A DNA stretch of 64,000 nucleotides. Source: an uncultured Brachyspira sp. GTDB taxonomy: Bacteria; Spirochaetota; Brachyspiria; Brachyspirales; Brachyspiraceae. Position 1 is the stretch's first letter. Every line of letters starts with the position of its first letter. Positions 7,634 through 17,249 of this stretch are shown one piece after another. Location of the stretch: assembly GCF_944388875.1 (NCBI RefSeq), contig NZ_CALXKQ010000001.1, forward strand, positions 372,001 through 436,000. Reading direction: 5' to 3'. A model generated the notes under the pieces. That model searched no databases. It saw only the letters and a program-made list of their open reading frames with translations, and was not told where the DNA came from. The translations under genes were made by a program, and so were the position numbers.

Positions 7634-8954
7634 TATTAGAAATTCCTCCGTTTTTAATTATCCTAGGGTGATTACTGTAAGGAAAAGCAGGCATAGACAT
7701 TTGCACCAGCTCTGGTATATAAACTCTCATAACATGCAAATCTTTATCTGATATTTCAGAAGGTGTAATATCCAAATAAACAGCATATTTTGAAATATTA
7801 TTAAGACCTTTTAATAAATATTCCAAATCTTTTTGAGTATTAACTTCAAGATTTTTGTATTTATTCAACTGCACTTTTTCTTCTATCTTGCTGTTAATAA
7901 ATTTAAGTTTTTTATCTTTATTTTCTAAATTAGCCCAATAATTAACATTGCTGTCAAGATTAAGATAATTTTTCTCTGATACAGTTTCTAAATAATCACT
8001 AGGCATAGATAATGCTCCGTTAATATTTAATGTAAGTATAGCCAAAGCCTCCATAAAAGCCCTGTATATTACCTTTCTAGGATTAAGCCCAGAAGAAGCA
8101 CCCACTACAATATACGGAGTTTTTTCGCTTTTGTTTATAAGAATAACAGTAAAAACATAGCCTAAATTATTATCAACTGTATAATCAAATACTCTTATTT
8201 TATAATCAATATCCTTCAAAATCATATTAATAGCTTCGTTAAGTATATCATCATCTATAATAACTTCTTTAACCTTGCTTCTTGTATACCACTTTATCAT
8301 ACAAGCATCGCATTCTATTATCTCATTAACAGCAGATTTTAAAGCAAGATAAATACTTTTATGACTTGCACTTCCTTTTGAAAATCCGCTTATAAATACT
8401 TTCTCTTTTTTATCTCTTCTTATTATATGCGATAAAAATAAATTCTGTGCTGGTACATAATATTCTTTTTTACTGTCAAATAAGGAAGGAAGAAGCACCC
8501 AAGATAATACATCATCTTCTGTAATATTTTCTAAAATACCTATACTATTTAATTTATTTATATCATCATCTGTATATATTTTAACATATTCAAAAGGTAT
8601 AACATTATCAGGATATTTTTCTTTTAATTGATTGTAAGAAAGATATTTAAGTTTATCCTCAAAATATAAATTTGAAGTAAATAAAGCATACCTCTCAATA
8701 CCCTCGCCTAATAATCTTATAATAGCCTCATCTCTATAAATACCATATCCTGAAAGATGATAATTCACCTCAGCGTTATCTCCTAATAATATTTTATGAT
8801 AATTAGGAAGCATAGCAGTGCATGTATTCATATTCTCAGCAATCACAGAATTAGCCTGCATTATGATAATAGAATCCATTATGCCAGTCTGATGTCCGCA
8901 AATAGAATTATATTTATTTAAAATGTTTTTATAACTTGGGTAATAATTAATCAT
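7608..8954 (-). CDS. YcaO-domain cyclodehydratase (SagD-like)
   Basis: 448 residues, the length of SagD. YcaO proteins use ATP to activate the peptide backbone and cyclise Cys/Ser/Thr into azolines. Visible family traits: the glycine- and glutamate-rich N-terminal part (GIYRDEAIIRLLGEGIERYALF, 71-93), SKGSASHKSIYLALKSAVNEIIECDA (193-218) with the conserved Glu residues, GASSGLNPRKVIYRAFMEALA (281-302), and a proline-rich C-terminus PHPLP (444-448), which matches the PxPxP end needed for catalysis in azoline-forming YcaO enzymes. It follows the sagC-like gene by 47 bases and overlaps the protease gene. It acts in the cytoplasm with the SagC and SagB homologues on the precursor at 6048..6182. 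Confidence 0.92.
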   Translation of the reverse strand: MINYYPSYKNILNKYNSICGHQTGIMDSIIIMQANSVIAENMNTCTAMLPNYHKILLGDNAEVNYHLSGYGIYRDEAIIRLLGEGIERYALFTSNLYFEDKLKYLSYNQLKEKYPDNVIPFEYVKIYTDDDINKLNSIGILENITEDDVLSWVLLPSLFDSKKEYYVPAQNLFLSHIIRRDKKEKVFISGFSKGSASHKSIYLALKSAVNEIIECDACMIKWYTRSKVKEVIIDDDILNEAINMILKDIDYKIRVFDYTVDNNLGYVFTVILINKSEKTPYIVVGASSGLNPRKVIYRAFMEALAILTLNINGALSMPSDYLETVSEKNYLNLDSNVNYWANLENKDKKLKFINSKIEEKVQLNKYKNLEVNTQKDLEYLLKGLNNISKYAVYLDITPSEISDKDLHVMRVYIPELVQMSMPAFPYSNHPRIIKNGGISNNEFPHPLP

Positions 8955-9001
8955 ATACTTTTATCCGTTTTTATTTAACAATTTCTTTTTTATAATTTTT
9001 A

Positions 9002-10093
9002 TCATTTTATTATAACTTTGCTTGAAAACTTTTCTATAATCTCTTTCGATGAAGTATACATTTCATTATATTTTGCCTTGCTTATATGACCGCAAGCAGG
9101 ACAGAAAGGTACTCTAAGCAAATCCTGAACTTGAATCTCTATAGAAGGTATATAAACATTAATAACTCGCCCTGCTAGTTTGAATTTACCTATTGCAGCA
9201 AATAAAAATGCCTCATACAAAGCAATGGAAGTAAAACTTTGCAAAATAGGCGTTATATAAGTTCTTTTATTTTTTATTTTAAAGTTCATAGTCTGCTTAA
9301 CAAATTTATTATAAACTGATAAACTTTCATTTCTTGCTATAACTCTATTTTCAAAGCATTCATAACAAGCTGTTTCTTTTCCTTTTATAGTTGTAATATT
9401 TAAAAATGGTCCGTCCAGTATTGATATAACTATTGGTATTGACTTATCAAGAAGAAGCCTATTAATATTTCTAAGCAAATTAAGTCTTGGCTTCTCTACG
9501 CTTATAACTACGCATGATATATTATCAAATAATTTTAATAATTCTTTTTGTATTTCTATGTTTTCAATAGCATCAGTTGTATCTGTAAGATTAGATTTTT
9601 CTATTTTTTTTATATCATCAGCACTCATCATATCAATATTTATATATATATCTTTAGATACTAATAAAGCATAATCTTTTAATCTGTCATTATCAGTTAT
9701 AAACATTATTTTATTTTTTTCTATTTTGCTTTCATCTGGAATATCATAAAAGTATTCGCCTATAAGCTCGTATACCATATTTTGCATATTATTTTTTTTA
9801 TCATCATACTCTAAAAATCTGTTTCCAATCAAAGAAGATATAATATCATTTAGTAAATTGCTGTCTTTTTCATCTAATAAGAATTTTTTTACTACATCAT
9901 CAAAAGATATAACCTTGTCATCAAAAAGCTCTTTAGATATAAAAGCTATTACTTCTTTCATATTATCATTTAAATCATTAAGAGTTAAAGAAGCCTCTTC
10001 AAAGTTCCATATTCCTTTTCTAAATCTAATCTCATCATCAGAACTGAAAAAAATGCTTACATTATCATAAAGTTTAATATTCTTTTTAGCCAT
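9002..10093 (-). CDS. E1-like cyclodehydratase partner protein (SagC-like)
   Basis: 363 residues. SagC-type proteins bind the precursor leader through an N-terminal winged-helix region and stimulate the YcaO enzyme. The N-terminal ~110 residues (FRKGIWNFEEASLTLNDLNDN..., FDDVVKKFLLDEK) fit that domain, and the C-terminal ThiF/E1-like part carries the two zinc-binding pairs CYEC (243-246) and CPAC (331-334). The first Cys pair lies in the usual ACYECFENR context. It sits between sagB- and sagD-like genes with 46-47-base gaps, the order SagB-SagC-SagD seen in streptolysin S loci. Overall similarity is recognised from motif order, not from an alignment. Confidence 0.88.
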   Translation of the reverse strand: MAKKNIKLYDNVSIFFSSDDEIRFRKGIWNFEEASLTLNDLNDNMKEVIAFISKELFDDKVISFDDVVKKFLLDEKDSNLLNDIISSLIGNRFLEYDDKKNNMQNMVYELIGEYFYDIPDESKIEKNKIMFITDNDRLKDYALLVSKDIYINIDMMSADDIKKIEKSNLTDTTDAIENIEIQKELLKLFDNISCVVISVEKPRLNLLRNINRLLLDKSIPIVISILDGPFLNITTIKGKETACYECFENRVIARNESLSVYNKFVKQTMNFKIKNKRTYITPILQSFTSIALYEAFLFAAIGKFKLAGRVINVYIPSIEIQVQDLLRVPFCPACGHISKAKYNEMYTSSKEIIEKFSSKVIIK

Positions 10094-10139
10094 ACAAAAT
10101 CAACCTATTATTATTTATTTTTATATAATTTACATAAAA

Positions 10140-11159
10140 TCATTTTGAAAGTAAAGTAAGATGCACAACATGATTAGTTTGTCCGTCAATATTTAAAAAC
10201 TCTTCAGATAAAGTTTTATTAAATCCTCCTATATCGCATGCCAGAATACCGCTTGCTGCTGCTGTAAGCTGTATATTCTGAGCAATTTCTCCCGTTTCTA
10301 TCAATGCAAACTGAAGTGCCATATCACCATATTTCCTAGAGTTTTCATATATGCTGTATACATAATAAATAGATAAAGCAGTTTTTCTTAAATCTATATC
10401 TCCTCCAAAAACATTATTATTATAATAATTTTCTAAATCTCTATCACTGAATAATTTAATTTTTTCAAGAGAATGAGTAAAAGGCATATATTTGTATATT
10501 CCTTTATCAAGATTATTTATATTAAGAACTGCTATATAAAGATATATTGGATAAAGTCCTCCTCCAGACGGAGCTGTACGGAGTTTTGATATATATTTAT
10601 CTCCAAATGTTATAGTACTGTATTCATCTTTATTTAGCTTGAAATCAAAATCGCCAGAAATACCATCCCCATAATAAAGAAGAGTAGATAAATCACTTAA
10701 AGTTAGAGGCTTGCCTTTAAAATCTCTTCTGCTTCTTCTTGACCTTATTACTGAACCTATAGGAGCATTAATATTTTTATAAGGAGGAAGTTTTACAGCA
10801 TTTCCTTTTTTATGAATTTCCTCTTCAAGAAGCACTCTATTGCTTAAAGAAGCATCTATAGGAAATGATGAATAGCTTACTACATTTAATATTGAAGAGA
10901 TATCTATTGATGATTTTTTCGAGTTTAAAAGATATTCTTCGCTTATATTTCTGTTTATTTCAGAATGTATTGCTCCTCTGTATGATGACTCAGAAGTTTT
11001 TATGCCTATAGTATCAGCATACATTGAAACTGGTATATTTGAAGAAAAATTTACTACACTAAAAAGAAGAGGTATCTCTTTTGCTTCTAATTCTTCTTTT
11101 GTTATTACTATTTTTTTTGTTTTTTCATTTTTTTTATCAACTTTCTTTATGATTCCCAT
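10140..11159 (-). CDS. FMN-dependent azoline dehydrogenase (SagB-like)
   Basis: 339 residues. SagB oxidises azolines to aromatic azoles with FMN. The nitroreductase-fold part starts near 134 (IGSVIRSRRSRRDFKGKPL) and includes LSDLSTLLYYGDGI (155-167) and the flavin-site segment TAPSGGGLYPIYLYIA (195-210), with the ALQFALIETGEIAQNIQLTAAASGI segment toward the C-terminus. The ~110-residue N-terminal extension is usual for SagB. It is the first gene of the modification operon; its start (GGAAA ribosome site) faces a divergent 5'-nucleotidase gene, so operon transcription probably starts in 11160..11311. Confidence 0.9.
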   Translation of the reverse strand: MGIIKKVDKKNEKTKKIVITKEELEAKEIPLLFSVVNFSSNIPVSMYADTIGIKTSESSYRGAIHSEINRNISEEYLLNSKKSSIDISSILNVVSYSSFPIDASLSNRVLLEEEIHKKGNAVKLPPYKNINAPIGSVIRSRRSRRDFKGKPLTLSDLSTLLYYGDGISGDFDFKLNKDEYSTITFGDKYISKLRTAPSGGGLYPIYLYIAVLNINNLDKGIYKYMPFTHSLEKIKLFSDRDLENYYNNNVFGGDIDLRKTALSIYYVYSIYENSRKYGDMALQFALIETGEIAQNIQLTAAASGILACDIGGFNKTLSEEFLNIDGQTNHVVHLTLLSK

Positions 11160-11311
11160 AAGATTTCCGCATTCTAAAACTTATTCAATATAATAACCAA
11201 ATATAACAAATTTCATAAAAATATCAGTAATTATTTTTTATTCTATTGAAAATACATATCAAATTCTATATAATTTTAATGTTCTCTAACAATTTCTCAA
11301 GGAGCATTAAT

Positions 11312-12865
11312 ATGATAAAGAAATTATGCATTGCTTTAATATCAATAGTGTTTTTTTTATTTTCTTTTTCCTGCTCAAACTCTTCTGCCAAAAAAACAGG
11401 AAATACGGGTACTCTTACAATAATACACATGAATGACACACATGGAAAAGATGAAGAAGAAAGAGTTATAGACAAAGAATTAAATCCGCCTGAAACTAAT
11501 TATATGTATGGAGCTTCCAGAAGAGCTTCTTATATAAAACAAGTAAAATCCACTAATAATAATGTATTAGTTCTTCATGCTGGAGATACTATTACTGGAA
11601 GCGTTTATTCTACGGTATTTCAGGGAAGAGATGAAGTAGATATAATGAATATGATAGGGGTAGACGCTGTAACTATAGGAAATCACTTTGTAGATTACGG
11701 ACTCGATAATTTTACAGAAATAATGAAAGAGAGAAAATTTCCAACACTTTCTGTAAATATAAAAAATAAATCTGATAATAGCTATTATGCTATTCCTTAT
11801 ATAGTTACAAATGTTAATGGTCTTAATGTTGCTGTAATAGGAGTGACAACTACGGAACCAGTTTATAGTTCTTCAAGTGTAAAAGACTTAGTATTTGAAG
11901 AAGAAATACAGGCATTAAAAAATTTTCTTAAAAAAACACCTCTTAATACTACTAATGATGTTACTATACTATTAAGTCATATAGGTTATGAAAAGGATAA
12001 AAAGGTAGCAGAGGCTATCCCTAATACATTTGATATAATAATAGGAGGACACAGCCATACAGAACTGCATGAAGCTGATATTGTAAATGGTACGCCTATA
12101 GTGCAGACTGGCTGTTATGGAAAGTATTTAGGAGATATTAATTTAAGCGTTAGCAACGGCACTATAAATAGTTTTGATTATAAATTGGTATTAATGGATC
12201 AGAATATAGAACAGGATAAAGATATGCTTGCATTTATTGATGAGATGAAAGGTACTGTTGATAAAGAGTTTAATGTAAGAATAGGTACTTTGCCTGTTGA
12301 ACTTCCTCAAGATGGAATAAGAACTAATTCTATGGCTATAGGAAATTTTGCATGCGATTTAGTGCTTGATTCTTATGATAATATAGATATAGCTATAGTT
12401 AACTCTGGAGCATTAAGAACTTCATTGCCTGAAGGAGATATTACTTTGGGAAAAATACAAAATGAATTCTTTCCTTTTAATAATCAGGCTGTAACTCTTT
12501 CATTAAATGGAAAAGATTTGCTTGATATGATAAAAATATCTGCTACAAAAAGAGGCGGTGGTGGTTTTCTTCAATATTCAAAAGGTGTTGAAATAGTATA
12601 TAATACTCAAGGAGAATTGATATCGGCAAAACTAAATGGAGAGGATATTACAGAAAATAAAGATTATAATATAGTAATGTCTGATTATATTTTAGACGGA
12701 GGAGATGGTTATACTGATAATGAAGGAAATCCTATAGGAAGAAAAGGAAAAAATATTATCATGACTGGAAATGATATAAGAGATGCTTTAATATCGCAGA
12801 TAAAAAAACTTAATAATATACCAGCAGATTATATATATGAAAAACCTAGAGTAATATTTGAGTAA
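11312..12865 (+). CDS. 5'-nucleotidase/2',3'-cyclic phosphodiesterase family lipoprotein (UshA-like)
   Basis: Start ATG at 11312 (MIKKLCIALISIV...) chosen because AAGGAG (11299..11304) lies 7 bases upstream; about 517 residues. A lipoprotein signal peptide ends in FSFSCSNSS. The metallophosphatase domain follows: IIHMNDTHG, HAGDTITGS, TIGNHFVDYG, LLSHIGYEKD and GGHSHTEL supply the two-metal ligands. The C-terminal 5'-nucleotidase domain has NSGALRTSLPEGDITLGKIQNEFFPFNN and GDGYT. Such enzymes hydrolyse nucleotides or cyclic nucleotides in the periplasm for phosphate and nucleoside recovery. It stands alone, divergent from the SagB-like gene, ending in a shared terminator with phoU; its position beside the phosphate operon may be fortuitous. 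Confidence 0.9.
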   Translation: MIKKLCIALISIVFFLFSFSCSNSSAKKTGNTGTLTIIHMNDTHGKDEEERVIDKELNPPETNYMYGASRRASYIKQVKSTNNNVLVLHAGDTITGSVYSTVFQGRDEVDIMNMIGVDAVTIGNHFVDYGLDNFTEIMKERKFPTLSVNIKNKSDNSYYAIPYIVTNVNGLNVAVIGVTTTEPVYSSSSVKDLVFEEEIQALKNFLKKTPLNTTNDVTILLSHIGYEKDKKVAEAIPNTFDIIIGGHSHTELHEADIVNGTPIVQTGCYGKYLGDINLSVSNGTINSFDYKLVLMDQNIEQDKDMLAFIDEMKGTVDKEFNVRIGTLPVELPQDGIRTNSMAIGNFACDLVLDSYDNIDIAIVNSGALRTSLPEGDITLGKIQNEFFPFNNQAVTLSLNGKDLLDMIKISATKRGGGGFLQYSKGVEIVYNTQGELISAKLNGEDITENKDYNIVMSDYILDGGDGYTDNEGNPIGRKGKNIIMTGNDIRDALISQIKKLNNIPADYIYEKPRVIFE

Positions 12866-12877
12866 TTATTAAAATAT

Positions 12878-12906
12878 AAGAGCCTGTTTTATCAAGACAG
12901 GCTCTT
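12878..12906. terminator. Bidirectional terminator between the 5'-nucleotidase and phoU
   Basis: AAGAGCCTGT (12878..12887) pairs perfectly with ACAGGCTCTT (12897..12906) around a 9-base loop, followed by a T run on the plus strand and an A-rich region on the other side. It lies between converging genes and can serve both. Confidence 0.85.
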
Positions 12907-12930
12907 TTTACAATAAAAAATTTTAATAAT

Positions 12931-13575
12931 TTATTTAAATCTCTCTCCAGTAATGTAATAGTAAACCCATTTAGCTATATTCTCAGCATGATCTCCCATC
13001 TTTTCAAAATATTTTGCTATCATCATTAAATATATAGCCTGATCAGCATTCTCAGCACCGCTTTTAATTAAATCAACCATAGCATCACGCATACTATAAA
13101 ACAGCTTATCCACTTTATCATCACAAGCTATAACATTTTTCGATAATTCTTCATCCTTTTCTTTAAATGCTTTTAAACAATTACTCACCATATAATCTAT
13201 TATTTCATACATCTCTATTATATGCTTTATATTATCTTTATAAACATTTCCTTCCAACAAAAATCTAAGCAAATCGCATATATCCTTAGCCTGATCCCCT
13301 ATCCTCTCTAAATCTGTAGCAATTTTTAAGGCGGCAGAAACTATTCTCAAATCAGTTGCAACAAGATGCTCTAATAAAAGCATTTTTAAAGATGCACTTT
13401 CTATCTTATATGATATTCTGTTTATATTTCTGTCATTTTCTATAACCTGATTAGCAAGATCAATATCAGCATTTACTAAAGCCTTAGAAGTATTCCTCAA
13501 AGCATCCAATATCATGTCGCCTGCTTCAACAACATATTCTGTTAATTTATTTAATTCTTCATCAAATTTTTTCAT
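12931..13575 (-). CDS. phoU: Phosphate transport regulator PhoU
   Basis: 214 residues, the standard PhoU length, built of two homologous three-helix bundles. The metal-binding E/D-xx-D-xx-x-R type motifs are visible: ATDLERIGDQAKDICDL (about 88-104) and KYFEKMGDHAENIAKW (190-205). PhoU links the Pst transporter to the phosphate-sensing kinase and limits uptake when phosphate is plentiful. It is the last gene of the pst operon, 44 bases after pstB. No PhoR/PhoB pair is present in this window, so its signalling partner is elsewhere or absent. Confidence 0.93.
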   Translation of the reverse strand: MKKFDEELNKLTEYVVEAGDMILDALRNTSKALVNADIDLANQVIENDRNINRISYKIESASLKMLLLEHLVATDLRIVSAALKIATDLERIGDQAKDICDLLRFLLEGNVYKDNIKHIIEMYEIIDYMVSNCLKAFKEKDEELSKNVIACDDKVDKLFYSMRDAMVDLIKSGAENADQAIYLMMIAKYFEKMGDHAENIAKWVYYYITGERFK

Positions 13576-13619
13576 TTTTTTAACTCCAATTTTTTATTAA
13601 AAAATAATAAACTATAAAA

Positions 13620-14417
13620 TTAACCAAATCTTCCTGTGATATATCTCTCTGTTCTCTCATCCTTAGGTTTAGAGAATATCTCTTCAGTATCTCTATATTC
13701 TATAATCTCACCAAACAAGAAGAAAGCCGTCTTATCAGACACCCTCATAGCCTGCTGCATATTATGAGTAACTATTACTATAGTATATTCATTTTTAAGC
13801 TCATCAACAAGGTCTTCTATTTTTCCAGTGCTTATTGGATCTAATGCACTTGTGGGCTCGTCCATAAGAAGTATTTTAGGATTAACCGATAAAGCCCTAG
13901 CAATGCATAATCTCTGCTGCTGCCCTCCAGAAAGCCCTAAAGCATTTTTATTGAGCCTGTCTTTTATGTCGTCCCAAATAGCAGCCTTTGTTAAACTATA
14001 TTCCACTATCTCATCTAACTCTGATTTCTTTTTTATTCCGAAAGTCCTTGGTCCATAAGCAATATTATCATAAACACTCATAGCAAAAAGATTAGATTTC
14101 TGAAAAACCATTCCTACATTTTTTCTTAAATACGATACATTAACATTTTTATTATATATATTAACTCCAGCTATCTCTATATCTCCCTCTATTTTGCAAT
14201 TTGGAATTAAATCATTCATTCTATTAAAAGTTTTTAAAAGAGTAGATTTTCCGCATCCAGAAGGCCCTATAAAAGCTGTTACGCTGTTTTTGTTTATATC
14301 AATATTTATCTTTTTTAAAGCCTGAAAAGATTCATAATATAAATCTAAATCTCTAACCTTAATAGCTATATCAGTATTAAAATCAAAGTTTACCATATTA
14401 TTTAATTCATTAGCCAT
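13620..14417 (-). CDS. pstB: Phosphate ABC transporter ATP-binding protein PstB
   Basis: 265 residues. Typical PstB features: [18 protein letters not shown], Walker [10 protein letters not shown], the PstB-specific [10 protein letters not shown] segment, [24 protein letters not shown], signature [15 protein letters not shown], Walker [16 protein letters not shown] and THNMQQA. It energises phosphate uptake through the fused PstC-PstA permease encoded 22 bases upstream and is followed by phoU. It acts on the cytoplasmic side of the inner membrane. Confidence 0.96.
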   Translation of the reverse strand: MANELNNMVNFDFNTDIAIKVRDLDLYYESFQALKKINIDINKNSVTAFIGPSGCGKSTLLKTFNRMNDLIPNCKIEGDIEIAGVNIYNKNVNVSYLRKNVGMVFQKSNLFAMSVYDNIAYGPRTFGIKKKSELDEIVEYSLTKAAIWDDIKDRLNKNALGLSGGQQQRLCIARALSVNPKILLMDEPTSALDPISTGKIEDLVDELKNEYTIVIVTHNMQQAMRVSDKTAFFLFGEIIEYRDTEEIFSKPKDERTERYITGRFG

Positions 14418-14439
14418 ATATATTCAATCCCCTTAGAAT

Positions 14440-16230
14440 TTAATAATCTTTTTTTAATTTTGTATTCACTAAAAATAATGAAGCATTAAGAAGTATAACC
14501 ATTATAAGCAAAATGCTTGCAGTAGCGAATGTTTGATTAATATAAAGCCCCTCGCTTGAAAACATCCACATCATAACAGAAAAAGAACTTCCAGCACTAA
14601 AATAACCCTTAGGCATATATCTAACAGCACCAGCAGTATATATTAAAGCAGCACTCTCCCCAACTATCCTACCAATACTTAAAATAACAGAAGTCATTAT
14701 TCCAGAGAAACCACAAGGCAAAACTATCTTAAATATTGTTCTCACCTTTGAAGCTCCTAATGCTAAACTACCCTCTCTTAAACTTGGAGGTATTGAAAGT
14801 AATGTTTCTTCTGTTTGTCTTATTATAGAAGGAAGAATTATTAACACTAATGTGAGAGAACCTGCCATTATACTTCTTCCCATGCCAAACAAATTAGCAA
14901 ATACCAACATACCAAAAAGCCCAAACACTATCGAAGGTATTCCTGATAAACTGTCTGTAAATATTCTTATTATAGATATTAATTGACTCTTTGCCTTTGA
15001 ATATTCTGTTAAATAAATAGCGGCAAATACTCCTAATGGAATAGCTATTATTAAAGACATAAAAAGCATCATAGAAGTAGAAACTATTGCAGGCAAAAGC
15101 GTCATTTGTGAATTGTTGCTTTCACCAAATAGTAAATTTAATGTTATATGAGGAAGACCTCTAATAAGTATAAATAATACTATAAAAACTAAAAGCAGTG
15201 TAGATACAATAGATGCAAACACAGAAATATATTCTAAAATACTAGCTTTTATAGTACACATTTTCATGTCAAACTTTTTAAAAGAAAAATCATTTATATT
15301 TGTTTTAAGCTCTTTGTTTTTTCTAAAAAGATTAGAAAAAGAAAATGAAAAATATAAATTATTTCTTTTTAGAATAGAAAGCACTATATTGATTATAAGT
15401 ATAAATATGAGAAGCACAAAAGCAGTTGCAATTAATGCAGACCTATGATTGCCTGTTGCATACCCCATCTCTAATGCTATATTAATAGTCATAGTTCTAA
15501 AATATGAGAATAAATCTTTAGGTATAAAAGGAGCATTACCTGCAACCATCATAACAGCCATAGTCTCACCGATAGCCCTACCCATACCAAGCACTATAGC
15601 AGAAAATATACCCGACTTTGCCGCCTTCACTATAACACCAAAAATAGCCTGTGAATGAGTATTACCCAAAGCCCTAGCACCGTCATAATAATATTTGTAA
15701 ACTGCCTCTAAATTGTATCTTGTAATTGATGTTATAGTTGGAAGTATCATTATAGCAAGTATTATAGAACTCGCTAACACTCCCTCACCTACATCATTAG
15801 GAGAGAAGTTTTTTAAGAAAGGAACTAATACCACCATTCCAAAAAATCCATAAACAATAGATGGAATGCCCGCAAGCAAATCTATTACCTGAGATAATAT
15901 TGTTCTTATATTCTTTGGAGCAAACATTGATATGTAAACCGCAGTAAAAAAACCAAATCCGCCCCCAAGAAATACAGAAAGAATTGTGATATATAAAGAG
16001 CCTACAATCATAGGCAATATTCCAAAATCCTTTGTTGAAGGCGACCAATTCATTCCAAAAACAAATTTGAAAAATCCAACCTCTTTAAATATTGGCACAC
16101 TATAGATAAATATAAAAATACATATTGAAAATACAACTATAACTGAAAATATAGAACATATAAAAAATACATATCTCATTATATTATCTATTATTTCATT
16201 AAACTTATATTTATTAATATTCTTACTCAA
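14440..16230 (-). CDS. Fused phosphate permease PstC-PstA
   Basis: 596 residues, twice the size of one permease. Residues ~1-300 are PstC (FGMNWSPSTKDFGILPMIVGSL, then LAGIPSIVYGFFGMVVLVPFLKNF and GMGRAIGETMAVMMVAGN). Residues ~320-596 are PstA (LTEYSKAKSQLISIIRIFTDSL, SGIPSIVFGLFGMLVF, LREGSLALGASKVRTIFKIVLP, GRIVGESAALIYTAGA). Each half has six membrane spans and its own EAA-type loop. The two halves would form one complete phosphate channel from a single chain with two PstB subunits. The gene lies between the terminator after pstS and pstB. The fusion is seen directly: there is no stop codon between the halves. Confidence 0.93.
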   Translation of the reverse strand: MSKNINKYKFNEIIDNIMRYVFFICSIFSVIVVFSICIFIFIYSVPIFKEVGFFKFVFGMNWSPSTKDFGILPMIVGSLYITILSVFLGGGFGFFTAVYISMFAPKNIRTILSQVIDLLAGIPSIVYGFFGMVVLVPFLKNFSPNDVGEGVLASSIILAIMILPTITSITRYNLEAVYKYYYDGARALGNTHSQAIFGVIVKAAKSGIFSAIVLGMGRAIGETMAVMMVAGNAPFIPKDLFSYFRTMTINIALEMGYATGNHRSALIATAFVLLIFILIINIVLSILKRNNLYFSFSFSNLFRKNKELKTNINDFSFKKFDMKMCTIKASILEYISVFASIVSTLLLVFIVLFILIRGLPHITLNLLFGESNNSQMTLLPAIVSTSMMLFMSLIIAIPLGVFAAIYLTEYSKAKSQLISIIRIFTDSLSGIPSIVFGLFGMLVFANLFGMGRSIMAGSLTLVLIILPSIIRQTEETLLSIPPSLREGSLALGASKVRTIFKIVLPCGFSGIMTSVILSIGRIVGESAALIYTAGAVRYMPKGYFSAGSSFSVMMWMFSSEGLYINQTFATASILLIMVILLNASLFLVNTKLKKDY

Positions 16231-16265
16231 AATAAATGTCCTTAAAAATTACTTAGAAATAAAAA

Positions 16266-16299
16266 AAGCCGATATACAAAAAATATTGTACATCGACTT
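16266..16299 (-). terminator. Hairpin attenuator between pstS and pstC-pstA
   Basis: On the minus strand a 14-base-pair stem (16286..16299 with 16266..16279, including G-T pairs) is followed by TTTTT. It starts 13 bases after the pstS stop. Partial termination here would make the binding protein in excess over the membrane subunits. Confidence 0.8.
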
Positions 16300-16311
16300 A
16301 TTCATTTCAAA

Positions 16312-17118
16312 TTAGTTGGCTACATAGCCATTTTCATTTATGACCGCTTTCCCTGCTTCACTATTAATGAAGTCTAAGAACGCCTTAGTTCCTTCATCAA
16401 GTTCTATACCCTTTTTAGTGAATATGTAGAAAGGACGGTATAGCTTGTAGGCATCACTTTTGATATTTTCTACTGATGCTTGAACATATTCATTTTGACC
16501 TTTTGCTTTATATGCTAAAGGCTTTATTGTATCATCAATAGAACCCAAAGAAATATATCCAATCTTTGAAGCATCACTCATTACTGATGTCTTAACCTTT
16601 CCTGTTCCATCTAATATTTCAACAGTTGCAGGTAATGGATTTTCTTTGCCGATAGAAGTTAAGTCTGTAAAAGCACTTCTTGTACCAGAACCATCTTCTC
16701 TAGAAATAGATTTAGTTACAGTTCCTATAGCAGTATTGTTCATATAAAGATTGTATAATTCTTCTTCGCTTATCTGAGCAATGTCAGCATCTTTATTAGC
16801 GATGATTACTATACCATCTTGACACAATAAATAAGCATCTAAACTAGGTAACTCATCTTCTTTCAAATTTCTTGAAGCCATACCTATATTGTTGTTGCCG
16901 TTTATAGTGTCCTGAACTCCAATAGTTGAATCTGATGTTTCTACTGTTACAGTGTAGTTGGAATTAACTTCTTCAAACTTTTCAGCTAATTTAAACATTA
17001 GCGGGGACACTGAAGAAGAACCTGTTATAACGATATCAGTAGAACTAGAGGCACCGCCTCCGCAAGAAGTAAGCATGATCATACTCACGAGACTTAAGAA
17101 AATCAAAATCTTTTTCAT
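16312..17118 (-). CDS. pstS: Phosphate-binding lipoprotein PstS
   Basis: 268 residues. A lipoprotein signal (MKKILIFLSLVSMIMLTSC, Cys19) is followed by a GGGASSS linker. Phosphate-binding motifs: TGSSSVSPLMFKLAEKF, SDSTIGVQDTINGNNNIGMASRNLKE, and REDGSGTRSAFTDLT (the Arg/Ser/Thr ligands of PstS). It captures phosphate in the periplasm and delivers it to the PstC-PstA permease. It is the first gene of the operon, behind a consensus promoter at 17176..17204. Confidence 0.95.
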   Translation of the reverse strand: MKKILIFLSLVSMIMLTSCGGGASSSTDIVITGSSSVSPLMFKLAEKFEEVNSNYTVTVETSDSTIGVQDTINGNNNIGMASRNLKEDELPSLDAYLLCQDGIVIIANKDADIAQISEEELYNLYMNNTAIGTVTKSISREDGSGTRSAFTDLTSIGKENPLPATVEILDGTGKVKTSVMSDASKIGYISLGSIDDTIKPLAYKAKGQNEYVQASVENIKSDAYKLYRPFYIFTKKGIELDEGTKAFLDFINSEAGKAVINENGYVAN

Positions 17119-17175
17119 AAAATTGATTTACTCCGAAATAATAATTTTTTGTTAATATCAAAAATTAACACAAAC

Positions 17176-17204
17176 CTTATATACCATAAAACATATTATG
17201 TCAA
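17176..17204 (-). promoter_or_regulatory. Promoter of the pst operon
   Basis: On the minus strand TTGACA (17199..17204) and TATAAG (17176..17181) are separated by exactly 17 bases, about 58 bases ahead of the pstS start. No clear Pho-box direct repeats were seen. Confidence 0.7.
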
Positions 17205-17249
17205 TACAAAAAATTGATTTTTTTAATTTTTTTATTATACCTAACCGTA

